Below, piece after piece: positions 23,501 to 33,789 of a stretch of 39,238 bases of DNA (positions are counted from its first letter, which is position 1; each line of letters starts with the position of its first letter). A program made the position numbers and the translations under genes. The DNA comes from Ectocarpus siliculosus (Eukaryota; Sar; Phaeophyceae; Ectocarpales; Ectocarpaceae). The notes beneath the pieces are model-generated. The model saw only the letters and a list, made by a program, of their open reading frames with translations. It ran no database searches and had not been told where the DNA came from. The stretch spans positions 585,135-624,372 of the forward strand of contig FN648398.1 of the NCBI GenBank assembly GCA_000310025.1, in the 5' to 3' direction.

Positions 23501-25115
23501 CACAGTCGCCGCCGATACCGCCGCGGCGTTTCCGTTGCTGCTGTTGTTGCTGATACCGCTTTTGCTTTCGCCTCCTGCTGCTACTGGTAATGCTGCTGCT
23601 GTTGCAGCTGCAGCGGCGGCGGCTGCTGCTGCTGCTGCTGCTGCTTCCTGCTTTCGCCTCTTGCGGCGCCTTGCTCCCCCTGACTCGTACTCTTCTTCTC
23701 TGCGCGATGGCCGCCAAAACCAAACGAAAGGGTACACCAGCGCAGACAAACCGCGGCGATATGTAGGCAAAGTGTGCGAGCGTTAGAGGCCGTAGGTTCT
23801 TCCGCGCCGAGGGCACGTTGACGTTGACGCAACCGAGTATTACCGTGGGGTGTACTACATACTTCAAACGATATCTCCGGCGAAAAGACGCCGCCGTCTG
23901 ATCCAGCGGGGGTATGTACACACGCTATTATCTGGAGTTGGCTGCCACTTGCAAGCACTACTGCTGTTACGGTAGCCCGCCTGATGCAGTTTGGGGAGCT
24001 CTGCCCATCCTAGGAGGGAACGAAGTGCGAACGAAAAAGGGTTAATGGAACGGGCTGCTGCTGTCTGTTGCCTGGCAAGTGTGGAGCGCAGCAACCGGGT
24101 AAGATTCGCTGCCTGTAGACAAACTAATATCGTAATGAGCTTCCGTAGCGGCACCGTTGTTCGGCGTCTCTTGTACACACAACGATCATTCCCTTGTTCA
24201 GTTTTTGGCATTGCCGCAGTGCGACAATTGTACACCGACACCTGTTAGGATCATTGTACGAACTGCTGCATCCTTAAGCGTGGCACACTACTGCAGAGAC
24301 ATGCTTCGACTGAAACGCAAGCGGGTTGCGCTAGCACCGGCCGGCCTACTTTTCACCATGCCGCCCAGAGACCTCTGCTGCAACAACCTCCCAATCACCA
24401 AGTTTTCAGTTTGAAGGTGAGGTATCACAGCAGTATTTTTGAACATGTCGTTAATTGCCACGGGCATCGTACAAGCGGAAGGCAGTTTTGTGCTCATGCA
24501 ATTTCGATTTGCCGTTACGCGCAGGATGCTCCTAACTCTCGTGTTGGCTTCGTAACGGTCGACTGCGGCCGCCGGAAGCGTTTCGCGTATTGGAGACCAT
24601 GGGACCTCGCTCTGCTACTTCTCCGAATCCAACCCTCTCCTGACTCACGTGTCGGTTCCTTCCGCCGCTGCCCCCTGCCGCTCCGCCGCCCTCTTCTTCC
24701 CCTTGCCGCCCTGTTGTGGCCGCCTTTGCTGCTGCTGCTGCTGCGTGTCCTTATCCGTAGCACTCCCCCCGCTTGACTCAACTTCCGCTCTCGACACCGA
24801 CCGCTTGGTCACCACCGGCGTGACCGTCGCGAGATTAGAAACGTCGTCGTAGCTGAACGTATCCACACCTTCGCCTCCACTGCTGGCACCCGTCGCGTCG
24901 TCCTCACCACCTCCGCCAAGCCCGGCGGTCCCTGCTGCTGCCGGTGTGCCCGGATCGAGGGCGGCTTCAAACTGGACCCCTTTCCCCGCCCCGCCTGGCG
25001 TCCCCACCTTCTGCTTCTTTTGGGGCGGGGGAGCCCTGCTGCTGCTGCTGGTGGTTCTCCCCCTGTTCTTGCCCTTGGTCCTGCTGCTGTAGCCGCCTCG
25101 CTGAGGGGTACTCAT
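18839..25115 (-). CDS. Candidate Dsn1/Mis13-like kinetochore (Mis12 complex) subunit
   Basis: Exons (minus): 24649-25115, 23312-23699, 22355-22464, 22008-22134, 21304-21354, 20321-20395, 19852-20010, 19164-19259, 18839-18946; 1581 nt, 526 residues, with all phases compatible. The N-terminal 280 residues are disordered: a basic, nuclear-localisation-like PPPQKKQKVG, a poly-Gln stretch and a long poly-Ala run. The remaining part is predicted helical with charged segments (EVRKALAEESRRYHAQI, AEEEKLWAIEEQKCLALAES) and ends in VFRQVSLKSYPNV...GIAAMLK. The order of a central helix with LKHAKEICADL, a Trp-containing coiled coil, a variable linker and a C-terminal helix resembles Dsn1 as I remember it; this is not an alignment. 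Dsn1 would link KMN components to the inner kinetochore. If the exon 4 donor (GTGGAG) is not used, a TGA about 15 nt further would end the protein early. The gene model is fairly secure; the identity is tentative. Confidence 0.6.
20059..20247. repeat. Threefold imperfect repeat carrying a copied splice acceptor
   Basis: A segment with TGTCGTAGCATGCAGCGGGG recurs at 20059, 20141 and, degenerate, 20222, giving a period of about 82 bp. The exon 7 acceptor sequence (TGCCTGCTCAGAT on the plus strand near 20008) is echoed at about 20164. All lies in the intron between exons 6 and 7 of the minus-strand gene. Confidence 0.75.
20541..20596. repeat. Compound (AG)n(AC)n microsatellite
   Basis: About twenty AG dinucleotides (20541-20579) run directly into about nine AC dinucleotides, inside the intron between exons 5 and 6 of the minus-strand gene. 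Confidence 0.95.
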
Positions 25116-25230
25116 GATGATGATGAATCAGGAGGGCCGTGATTACCAGAGCAAGAGGCAACGGCGGTTGTTCAAATGTATCTACCTGCTGCCTGATCTC
25201 TGCCGTCTGTTCCGTATCGGTTAGTGTTTT

Positions 25231-25239
25231 TTTTCCCGC
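25231..25239. promoter_or_regulatory. E2F-like box upstream of the kinetochore-candidate gene
   Basis: TTTTCCCGC matches the classic E2F/DP core TTTCCCGC. It lies about 116 bp upstream of the ATG at 25115 of the minus-strand gene. A second, weaker box (TTTTTTGCGCGA) is at 25469-25480. E2F sites often control S/G2/M genes; binding here is inferred from sequence only. Confidence 0.4.
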
Positions 25240-26024
25240 ACCGAACTAATTGCCGAGCTTCTTGCTGCGACAAACAGCCAGAATGAATGACCTGGAGAGC
25301 GTTCGCTTGGAAGAGAGAAAAGCGGGCGTGCGCGTGACCAGCGAGCTACACACGCCCACAGACAGCGACAGCTCGCGGGTGTGCTCCGGGGGCTTCGCGC
25401 ACCGCATATGTAAAATCAACATACCCCGCACATTTCGCTTGTTGTGCCCCCGCAAAATGTCCAACGGCTTTTTTGCGCGACCGAGACAAAGAGAGCGACG
25501 GGAACGAACGCCACAGCAGGACAATAACCGCCGAAAAAAGAAAGGGAGCTTAGGAGAGAAGGCTACCACCGAGTACATCAGCAGGACAATCATGGTGGGT
25601 TTTTTTTTATTCGTATTTCATTTGCTGCTCACGAGGAACATGTGCTGTTGTGCTCGCTCTTGTCTTGGTACAGCAGCATGGCTGGGAGGTACATAGCCTA
25701 CCGCATGTTGGCCACCTAGCAGCCGCTGTTCATCGGCTACTGCTTGCGCTCGTTCCTGCTGAGACACAGGCTCGAGCACTCTCCTCTTCGCCTTCCTGAC
25801 AGTACTCGACATTCATGTGCACGCGTGAGAGAGGGAGCACGTGCTCCGTGCATAACCAGAGTGCTTGCTCGGCAAGCGGCGTGATTACCTTCTTTCGTGT
25901 ACCAGAGAGAGCGAGAGATAGAGGACAGAGTATTCAGGAGACCGTGCCCGCACGATCAGCACGCCCGTGCAGCTACTCTTGTCATTGTCGTGTGGTGCAA
26001 GCCGGAGAGGCGTTTCGTGCGGCG

Positions 26025-26038
26025 CACGTGTATATATA
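26025..26038 (+). promoter_or_regulatory. G-box and TATA box upstream of MAD2
   Basis: CACGTG (26025-26030) is followed at once by TATATATA (26031-26038). The TATA lies about 55 bp before the proposed MAD2 start codon at 26094, a workable distance for transcription to begin around 26062-26070. Confidence 0.45.
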
Positions 26039-26061
26039 CTACGCTACATGGGGATCAGCGC

Positions 26062-26094
26062 TTTCCGCGCCAAAACGACACGTTCGCGCAAAAA
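26062..26094 (+). promoter_or_regulatory. Two tandem E2F-like boxes at the MAD2 start
   Basis: TTTCCGCGCCAAAA (26062-26075) reads TTTTGGCGCGGAAA on the other strand, one mismatch from the E2F consensus TTTSGCGCSMAA. GTTCGCGCAAAAA (26082-26094) is a second near match. MAD2 is an established E2F target in mammals; use of these sites here is an inference. Confidence 0.4.
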
Positions 26095-29000
26095 TGAAAA
26101 TGCGGGAGGTGGGGGGTGGGGGGTGGTATGTGGCCCTCCGGGGGTGAAGCGCAGCAGCGGTGACAACACTTTCTCGCATTTGGAAACACAGAGTTGCGCG
26201 TATATCGAGATACGGTGGGACACACCCACTCTGCTGAAGTACTATTTAGAGCAAAAACAAAACAAGAAGTAACTCCGTTCCTGTAGTAAATACTAAGTTT
26301 GTAGTCGATGGAGGTGCACGACGGAGGTGTCGCCTTCGCCAATGAAGTTGTCACGCCTTTCCAAAATATTTTGCACGAAGTACAAAGTAGCCAGCCGCGG
26401 TGCCGTGTCACCCTTGCCCCACACGGAACAACAGAGCCACAACGCGTGCACGGTCTAATTTCGCGTTGTTCGACTCGGCTGCATTTGCCCTCCCAGCACA
26501 CTCGAAAAACAATCAGCGCTCACTTCACGACTATTATTATCGTCTACACACGAGACTGCTGTACGCCCCCACCTCCACCACTGCTGCAGTCTAAACACGA
26601 GATTCACGTACGTCACCACCGCTATTTTTTGTTGTTGCTGCTGTGGACATCGCACCAGGCTTCCGTAGCACAGACCTCTAGCACGGAGAACGTGATCACG
26701 CTGCGAGGGTCGACGGATGTCGTCACCGACTTCTTCTACTACGCCGTCAACAGGTGGGTCAGGCAGGAGGCGCGTAAAGCAGCGAAGGCCAACACGCAAG
26801 CTTGAGTGCCGGGCTAGGTGGATACAACTGCCGTGTACGATGGTCTGCTTTCGGAGCTGTCGACCCCATGTGCTATTCGGGTGGCGCAGGCACTGAACCT
26901 GCTGGTGCTTTCTTTTGCTGCTGCTGTTGGGCCTGTGCCTCATTTTTTCAACACACGACCGAGCGGTCGGTGGGATTCATCTCCCAATGACGGCAGCGTT
27001 TCGCCTCATTCTCACTCGTCTTGAGTTATTGTGAGCCGATACCAACACACCTATATGTCCGTCCCAGTCCGTGCATACGACCAACTTCCATCGCGTTTTG
27101 CAGCTTCGGGCTTGGTATCTCTTACCCGTTTGCTAAATTACGTGTTATACATCCAACAATGGAAAAAAAAATGTCAGGTTACGAGTCGAGGCGCGCGTTC
27201 ACTCCCGAGATGAAAAATTATGAGCAGTCGCGTTGCCGAACCCTTGCCTCATACTCTGATTTGGCCAAAAGAGGGGGAACTTGGATAGAAAGAACAGTCG
27301 TGTTTGTGTTTTTTTTATGAAACTTCTTACATGCGAAACGAGGGAATCTTCGATTTTTCTCGACAGACAGACGATTGGGGATTGTACTATTATATGATAG
27401 GGATCTCCACATTTATCTAATTTGTTGTGCTTCTGCGACCACCCCCACCCCCCCCGCTCGCGGACCGCAGCGTGCTTTACCAGAGAGGGGTTTACCACCC
27501 CGACGGTTTCGCTCGCGAGGCCAAGTACGGCATCACGACCCTCGTCACGACCGATGAAGCCCTGAAGAAGTATCTCGACAACGTCATCAAGCAGCTCAAG
27601 GGTAAGCAAAGGACCTCGACAATAGTCACCAAGCAGCTCTTCGGCAAGCAAGAATTTTCTCGATAACGTCGCTAAGCATCTCAAGGGCGAGAACGCTAAG
27701 CGGGAAGCTTCATGAGGAACTAGACGTGGAGATGGGAAGAAGCTGAACGCCCTTCTTTCTCCGTACAGATCGCACGAAAATGCTACCGTACCAAGGAGAA
27801 ACCTGTACGAAAAGGAGGAAGAAAAAAAACTCATCAGACGGTCAGATACTCCAAACGAAAGACGCGCCAAGATATTGGTGGGAACACTCACGATCGGCGG
27901 GGCCCCCGAAACCACTCTTAGACGACAATCATAACATAGAGACCACCAAGCAATTGGACGGTATACGCGAACGCCTGCGCAGGAAGAAACAAGAAGAACT
28001 AGCGGGCTTTCTCTGCACGAAAGCGCGCAAGAAGGGTTGTCGGACAAGACCGAGCGTTGCATATATCAACCTCTCCAAACCCGGCAACAAGACCTATTTC
28101 GAACCCCCCTCCTCCGGAGAATGTTGTTCCGTGCAGATTTGTCCATCCCGTCACGTTGTCGCTCACGACGTCCTTCCTGCACGAAATATCAGATGCATGA
28201 CGATGAAATAATAAAAAAAACAGTAAATCACTAACAATGCCGTGCTGTGCGCGTTGTTGTCGCGGCAGAATGGTTGTTGGAGAAAGAGCTGCAGCGCCTG
28301 GTGCTCGTGATAGTCGGCACGGACTCGGGCGACACGCTTGAGCGGTGGACGTTCAACGTGCACAAGGAAGAGAGGCCCGTCCTCAAAGACGGCAGGTAAA
28401 GAAAATGTGCCGTTCCGCCTATGTTTTGTCCTGCTGTTTTCTCAAAACCTTCCAAGTGGTGCCACGAAATAACGTTTTTTTCGTGGTGTTTTCGTGACCT
28501 TTCACGTTCTTTTTCGTGGTCGCTCATGTTTTTTTCGTGTTTGGTGCGAAGGCCGTGTGCTTGCAATTTCTGGAGGCATACCTACCCGATCGCCCTGGTG
28601 CCGTAGTTGGTAACCTCGTATGCATGCGTCATGTATGACTGCTATAGGGGTCGAACCCATCCGGAGTGATGATACCCGTAGTCTGGTAGCGGAAAACGCG
28701 CAGCAGCTACGAGTATGCACATGAAGGAGGGTAGAGATCGCTGGTCCGAATGCGGAGGAAAAAGTGTCGTGTGCTTACCTTTCTCCTTGGTGACCCCGAC
28801 TGGTGGGTTAAATTAAATGTACACCGAAGCGGGTAGAGACTGGTGCCCAGGCTAGAAGCGACGAAGAAAAAGAGGTACGAAATACATGGCAGCTCTGATA
28901 TCTCCAATCCAAAAGGACCAAACGTTGGTTGTGTTGTTGCATGCACACGATGACCACCAACTTAACGACAACAACAATGTCGATGGCGATTGCTACAATC

Positions 29001-30427
29001 GCAGCAACGCCGGCGACCAGCAGCCGCGCAAGTCGCAGAAGGCCATCACGCAAGAGATCCAGAACGTTATCCGGCAGATCACGAGCAGCGTCACATTCCT
29101 GCCTCTCTTGGACGAGCCCTGCTCCTTCGACCTCTTGGTCTACACCGGCAACGACGTGAGAGAGGGGGGGGGGAGTGCGAGAGCGAGAGAGAAGAGGGAA
29201 AGAGAGAGAGAGAAAGAGAGAGATAGAGAGAGGGGAAGAGAAAGAGAGGGAGCAAGAGAGACAGAGAGAGGGAGAGAGAAAAAGAGAGAGGTATATCAAA
29301 TCAGCCATGGTCCTATTTACTGGCTAGGGGTTTTGCTCCGTGCCGGCTGTAAAATAGGAGTTCGTGTATGCAACGTCGCAGAAATGAAGCCGTGCTCTGT
29401 TTCGGGCGTATGTGTGCGCGCCCGTCGTTTCTTTGTTCTGGAAGGTAGTTTTGACGTGATGTTTTTGCGACCCCGACCTGTATCATACCGTTTTCATTCG
29501 TTCTGGACATCATGTTCCACCATTCGGTGTGTTCTCTGGACGAAGCAGGCGGGGGGGTCACATGAGGTGGCAGGCATGGGTTGTGTTGAATGCCTGTTCA
29601 ATGGAACACCTGGCCGACTGACGCGTGATTTCCATGAATACTCCGTGCTTGCTCACCTCGGGTATGTACAAACCAATCCCATCATTCCTTGCACCTACCC
29701 TTTTCTGTCTTTCTCGTGGATTGTTATGTGGTACAGGCTACCGTACCTTCCGGGTGGGACGATTCTGACCCTCGATGCATCAAAGACTCGTCTGAGGTTT
29801 CCCTGCGCTCCTTCTCCACTAAGGTAAAACAGAAAAAACGTCATCCCCTCCATCCTCTCCATTACAGTAGATTCCCCTTGTTACGTAACAGGAAAAATAG
29901 ATACACCCAGAAAGACTGTATCTTTGCGTGTTTTGTTTCTTCATGTCTGAACAGTCGATGTGAGGAATGCTCTCGCTAATCACCACCGTCCACCAACCTT
30001 GAAGTGGTGCTTTTGATGGTTCTCGAGAGGAGGTACCGCCTGACTGATGCCGTTTTGTTTGTTGGGATAGCCGTTTGCAGTTTTCGATGGAGCTGATATC
30101 AGGGCTGCATCTGCGAGAGTAAGTCAGCATACGAGAGCGAGAGATCTTGTGAAAGGGAAACTGTCGGTTTGGAAAGCGAAGGCTGCAGGGCGAACGGATA
30201 TTTATGACGACGTGGCAAGCAGATGGAATGGCTGTTGTACGAACTGACGCACATGAGCGAGTAAACGCTACGCTGCCGCCATGCGCACAGGTAGTCGCGG
30301 AGGACAAGGCTTACACCACCACCCCAATCGCGTACCCGCCCTCCTTTCCCCTTGGTTCTCTCGGCAGATCCACAAGGTGGACACGGTCGTCTCCTACAAG
30401 AACAAGACCGACGAGGAGCTGTGCTGA
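26094..30427 (+). CDS. MAD2: MAD2, HORMA-domain spindle assembly checkpoint protein
   Basis: MAD2 signals unattached kinetochores: it binds Mad1 and Cdc20 through its HORMA domain and restrains the anaphase-promoting complex. Secure exons: 26674-26753, 27471-27601, 28269-28395, 29005-29155, 29737-29823, 30368-30427, 636 nt ending in TGA, all phases consistent. Landmarks in order: ITLRGSTDVVTDFFYYAVN, SVLYQRGVYHPDGFAREAKY, TDEALKKYLDNVIKQLK, LERWTFNVHKEERP, KSQKAITQEIQNVIRQITSS, VTFLPLLDEPCSFDLLVYT, EVSLRSFSTKIHKVDTVVSY. The C-terminal safety-belt region is complete. The secure exons lack an ATG but begin only seven residues before ITLRGS, so the first exon must be tiny; the proposed one is 26094-26108 (Met-Lys-Met-Arg-Glu, donor GTGGGG), giving 216 residues against about 205 in the family. 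The first exon is tentative. Confidence 0.95.
28592..28672 (+). other. tRNA-like sequence (pseudo-tRNA or SINE head)
   Basis: An A-box-like TGCCGTAGTTGGTAA (28599-28613) and a B-box-like GGGTCGAACCC (28648-28658) are 49 nt apart, the spacing of a real tRNA. Seven bases before the A box (GCCCTGG) pair with CCGGAGT after the T-arm at six of seven positions, counting G-U pairs. The D-stem and a normal anticodon loop are missing, so it is not a functional tRNA. It lies in the MAD2 intron after exon 28269-28395. Confidence 0.4.
29160..29290. repeat. Purine-rich GA tract at a MAD2 splice donor
   Basis: An imperfect GAGA/GAAA array begins directly at the GTGAGA donor of the MAD2 exon ending at 29155 and runs for about 130 nt with almost no pyrimidines. 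Confidence 0.9.
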
Positions 30428-32884
30428 CGGTTTCGCTTCTAGGATACGAGTGACTCGTGATATTTATCTGTTTTTTATCGTCAAGATGCGATCTGCAGTT
30501 ATTCGAGGGAAACAGATAAAAACACGGGTGTCTTTTGTGTTCAACATAAGCCGTGGCGGTACAAAGCGAACCTAAAATTGGCTTTCTTGGGATGATGAGT
30601 CTCAACCACCCAGGAATTGGCGACTTGGAGGCCTTGCTGACGTGAAATGGTTCGAAATTTTGTCCTGGTGGGTGAAACGGGGGGGGGCGATTTCGAATAA
30701 TAGGAGCGTCAAGTTTTTCTTTTTCAGGTATCGTGGAGGGAGGAGGAGGGAGTTGGGTATGTTCTTCCGGTGGTCAATAGTCTGGTGCATGTTTCGAGAT
30801 GTATTTCTATTTTTCGTTATCCGTTATCTTCGCTTGTGTTGAGAGAGTCAAGTCGATCCACCACCTAGCGAAAACTAATTTTCTGTATGTTTTTTTACGT
30901 TTCAGGTTGTAGTGTTTGGGTTGAGGGAGTCAAGTCGGCCCACAATCCGCAGGGGATATCTAATTTTTCTACGAGTTTATCGTAGGGTGTAGACTATTGT
31001 GGATATACCCTTTTGCGTCATATACCTTCTGTAGTTTGTCTGGTAGTTGTCAAATTGTTTCTTTCTACGCATTAGATGTACGTGTCGCGGGTTTCGGACA
31101 GGGAACTAAGTATAAATGCCCGGCCGGGTGCTTGGTGTAGTCAACCTTTCGGCAATCGTATTGACGTACGTACCGATCTAAGCCAGGATAGACCTCCTCT
31201 GCCGTATCTAGTGGTGATTTTGCGACGACGTGACGGTGTCAGCTGTACGTCAGGACGCTTGATTGGTCAATAACCGGATGCTATTTACTACTTCAGATGT
31301 ATGAAGTACTGTAGTTCAGACCGGCTCGCTCTGCGTGAATGCGTTGTGTCTGATACCGCGTTGTAAAATCGCTTGTTTATTGTGTTCAATTAGGTCGGCC
31401 AAGGAATGATAGTGGTTGCCCCCAACGAGAGGTAAGTTGCCATCGGATGTTTTCGGATTTTAGGCGGGGTTTTCACTGCCGCAGGAATTGTCCAAGCTAC
31501 GAAAGGTTACCAATAATAAACTGACTACGAGATTTCATCTTCGCCAAGAACTCAACCATACAGCTGCGATGTCTATTTTTTTTTATGCGATTATTTGAAA
31601 CGAGCACCCTCCGCCCTTGTCGGTGAACTCTGTGTCATCTAGCCAGTATATCACATCCATCCTTGGAACGCCGACAACGAACGCTCAAACGAGACCACAA
31701 GCCAACAACCAATGGGGCGGGAGGGGGGCAGGAGACAGACGAGACGGCGAGGGAAGAAAGCAAACGAGAAGAGACGGACCGAGTGTCGTGATACATGCCG
31801 GATTGAATTTCTTTTAGCCAATTCCCCCCCCCCAACGCTGCACCATTGCACCAACCCCCCACTACTGATGACGTACCATTACCATTTATCGCTGGTTGGT
31901 GGCCATGTTTGCGTGTTTGCTTGTTCGTTAGTGGTCTCTCCACCGTGTGCCTTTTTCTTATCTCTTATTTCTTGTAAATATTTTCGGCCTGGTCCCTTCT
32001 TGTCCTCGCTCTTTTTCGTTTTCTTTTCTCTTTCCTTCCGGTTTTCCTTTCATTGTATTTTTCTTCTCTTTTTCTCTTTTTTCTCTTTGTCGCTCTTTTT
32101 TCTCTCTTTTTCTGTGTCAGATGGCCTTGTCTCTGCTTGCGTGTGAAGCACCAAGATTGAACCAAAGGGGTGCACCTCTTTCTCTCTGGCCCGTGATGCT
32201 GACTCCTAGTCTCAGTTGTTCTCGCATAGCGCGCAGAGGGAGCGGAGGACTCCAGAATATCTGTCGTTGATTTCTATTGACTTGCGGACCCCTCGGGGCC
32301 GGTTTATTATTTGAGTACCTTTTCTAGGGTAAGGTTAGCCTGTGACCACGGGAATCGACCGCGTCAAGTGTTGGATCAGAACGGACATATGAAGGTCTCA
32401 CATCAGAGAGAAGGAACGAGGTTGACACATAGAACGCTTCCAGTAGTAGTGTGGTTTACCAGCTTTAGGAGCTGCAAATGCAAATGAGTCAAGTATTTTT
32501 CCCACCCTCGCACCTTTTTGTTTTCAAAGAAACTGTAGGTATGTTGGTGGTACGAATTTTGGAACTTGGCCGTCTGAGACTACTTCGTGCAGGATGACTA
32601 TGTAGTTCCCTTGACCGGAGGAAATTTACCCTGTGGTCGATGCCACTCCGTGCATGCCGCTTGGAGGGAAGAGAGAGAGGGTAACACTGGCCGCGAGAGG
32701 CTGAGACACGGTATTGTAGAAAAGGCGCGGAGATAAAGGTATCTACGGGGAACAGTGCTCTGCCAAGTTGGCATGTCTCTTTTTGAATGATGAAGACGAG
32801 AATACCGAGGAGACCTACATACACCCCCGGAACTGGGTTCGCCGCGTCATCCCGGAGGGAGGTGTATTATGCTTTTATATTCTG
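30428..32884. other. Gene-poor intergenic DNA
   Basis: No coding exon was recognised. It contains a diverged tandem duplication with period about 82 bp (GAGAGAGTCAAGTCG at 30841, GAGGGAGTCAAGTCG at 30923) and a pyrimidine-rich tract at about 31990-32113. The MAD2 3' UTR should lie at its left end. Confidence 0.5.
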
Positions 32885-32898
32885 CCCCCTAGAAGAAG

Positions 32899-33046
32899 CG
32901 AATACCTCGTGGCGCTTCGCGCTTGATCATGTGAGGGCCTAGTCCGGTGAGAACCGGGCGTGCTCCGTCCCGGCTTTCATTGTAGGGATGCGAGGCCAGC
33001 GGCCTAACAACTACGGCATGCACCGCTATGAGTACACCCCCCCCCC
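32899..33046 (+). mobile_element. Solo terminal repeat unit with target-site duplication
   Basis: This is a diverged copy of the terminal unit, from CGAATACCTCGTGG to a C run ending at 33046. It is flanked by direct repeats TAGAAGAAG at 32890-32898 and 33047-33055, extendable by the adjacent C residues to about 14 bp. The duplication shows that this 148-bp piece inserted as a unit. Its 5' end starts about 12 bp inside the longer copies, as expected for 5' truncation during reverse transcription. Confidence 0.85.
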
Positions 33047-33789
33047 TAGAAGAAGTCAGAGAAATAAACGCCCAGGGGCATCCGAGAGCAACATCGAACA
33101 CAATAGTGTACTCCATCGTGCCTCACGCACGCGTACGTGCTATCATCCTACACCAACAGACACGATCATACCGTCTTGTGTCCCACAGTCTGCAACACAC
33201 CAAAACCACAAACGCGGCTGAGACTCATGTATGTCTCAAAACTTGATTCATGCCCCCCACCCCCCGAAATTCCTTACCTCGCCCAAGTTGTGCAGTACAT
33301 GGTGACATGGTCAAAACATGTCGAACCAACGAGGATTTCGCTGGGTTCGTTCCTCTTTCAATTCGTACTGCATACTCTTTGTTAAGCAAGGTAAATTAGT
33401 CCATGCCGAAGAAACAGGTTGATTCCAGTTTGTTCTTCCACTTGCTGGCATTGGTTTCTTGTAAAAACCATGACCCACTTCTTCGCTCTGGCCTGTAGAC
33501 TGGCTGCCCCTGACGCACCTATTCTTACACCCTGGCGAGGCCACAAACAGAACCATCTAATTAGATATATATATACCCCTCTTGTTGCCCCTTATGCTAC
33601 AGCCTATCAAATCACAGCCAGTCACAGACGGCTGCTGTCCTCTAGTGACAGCACAAGCCCCCGCTCAGTCTGCGAGGTCGAAGAGAAAATTACCACGTGG
33701 ACCGAGTATCTACTGCACAGCGCCACCGCGTGCTGCAGGTCAAAAGGAATACGTGACTCCCTCCACAACAACACATCGTCAACAGTTTG

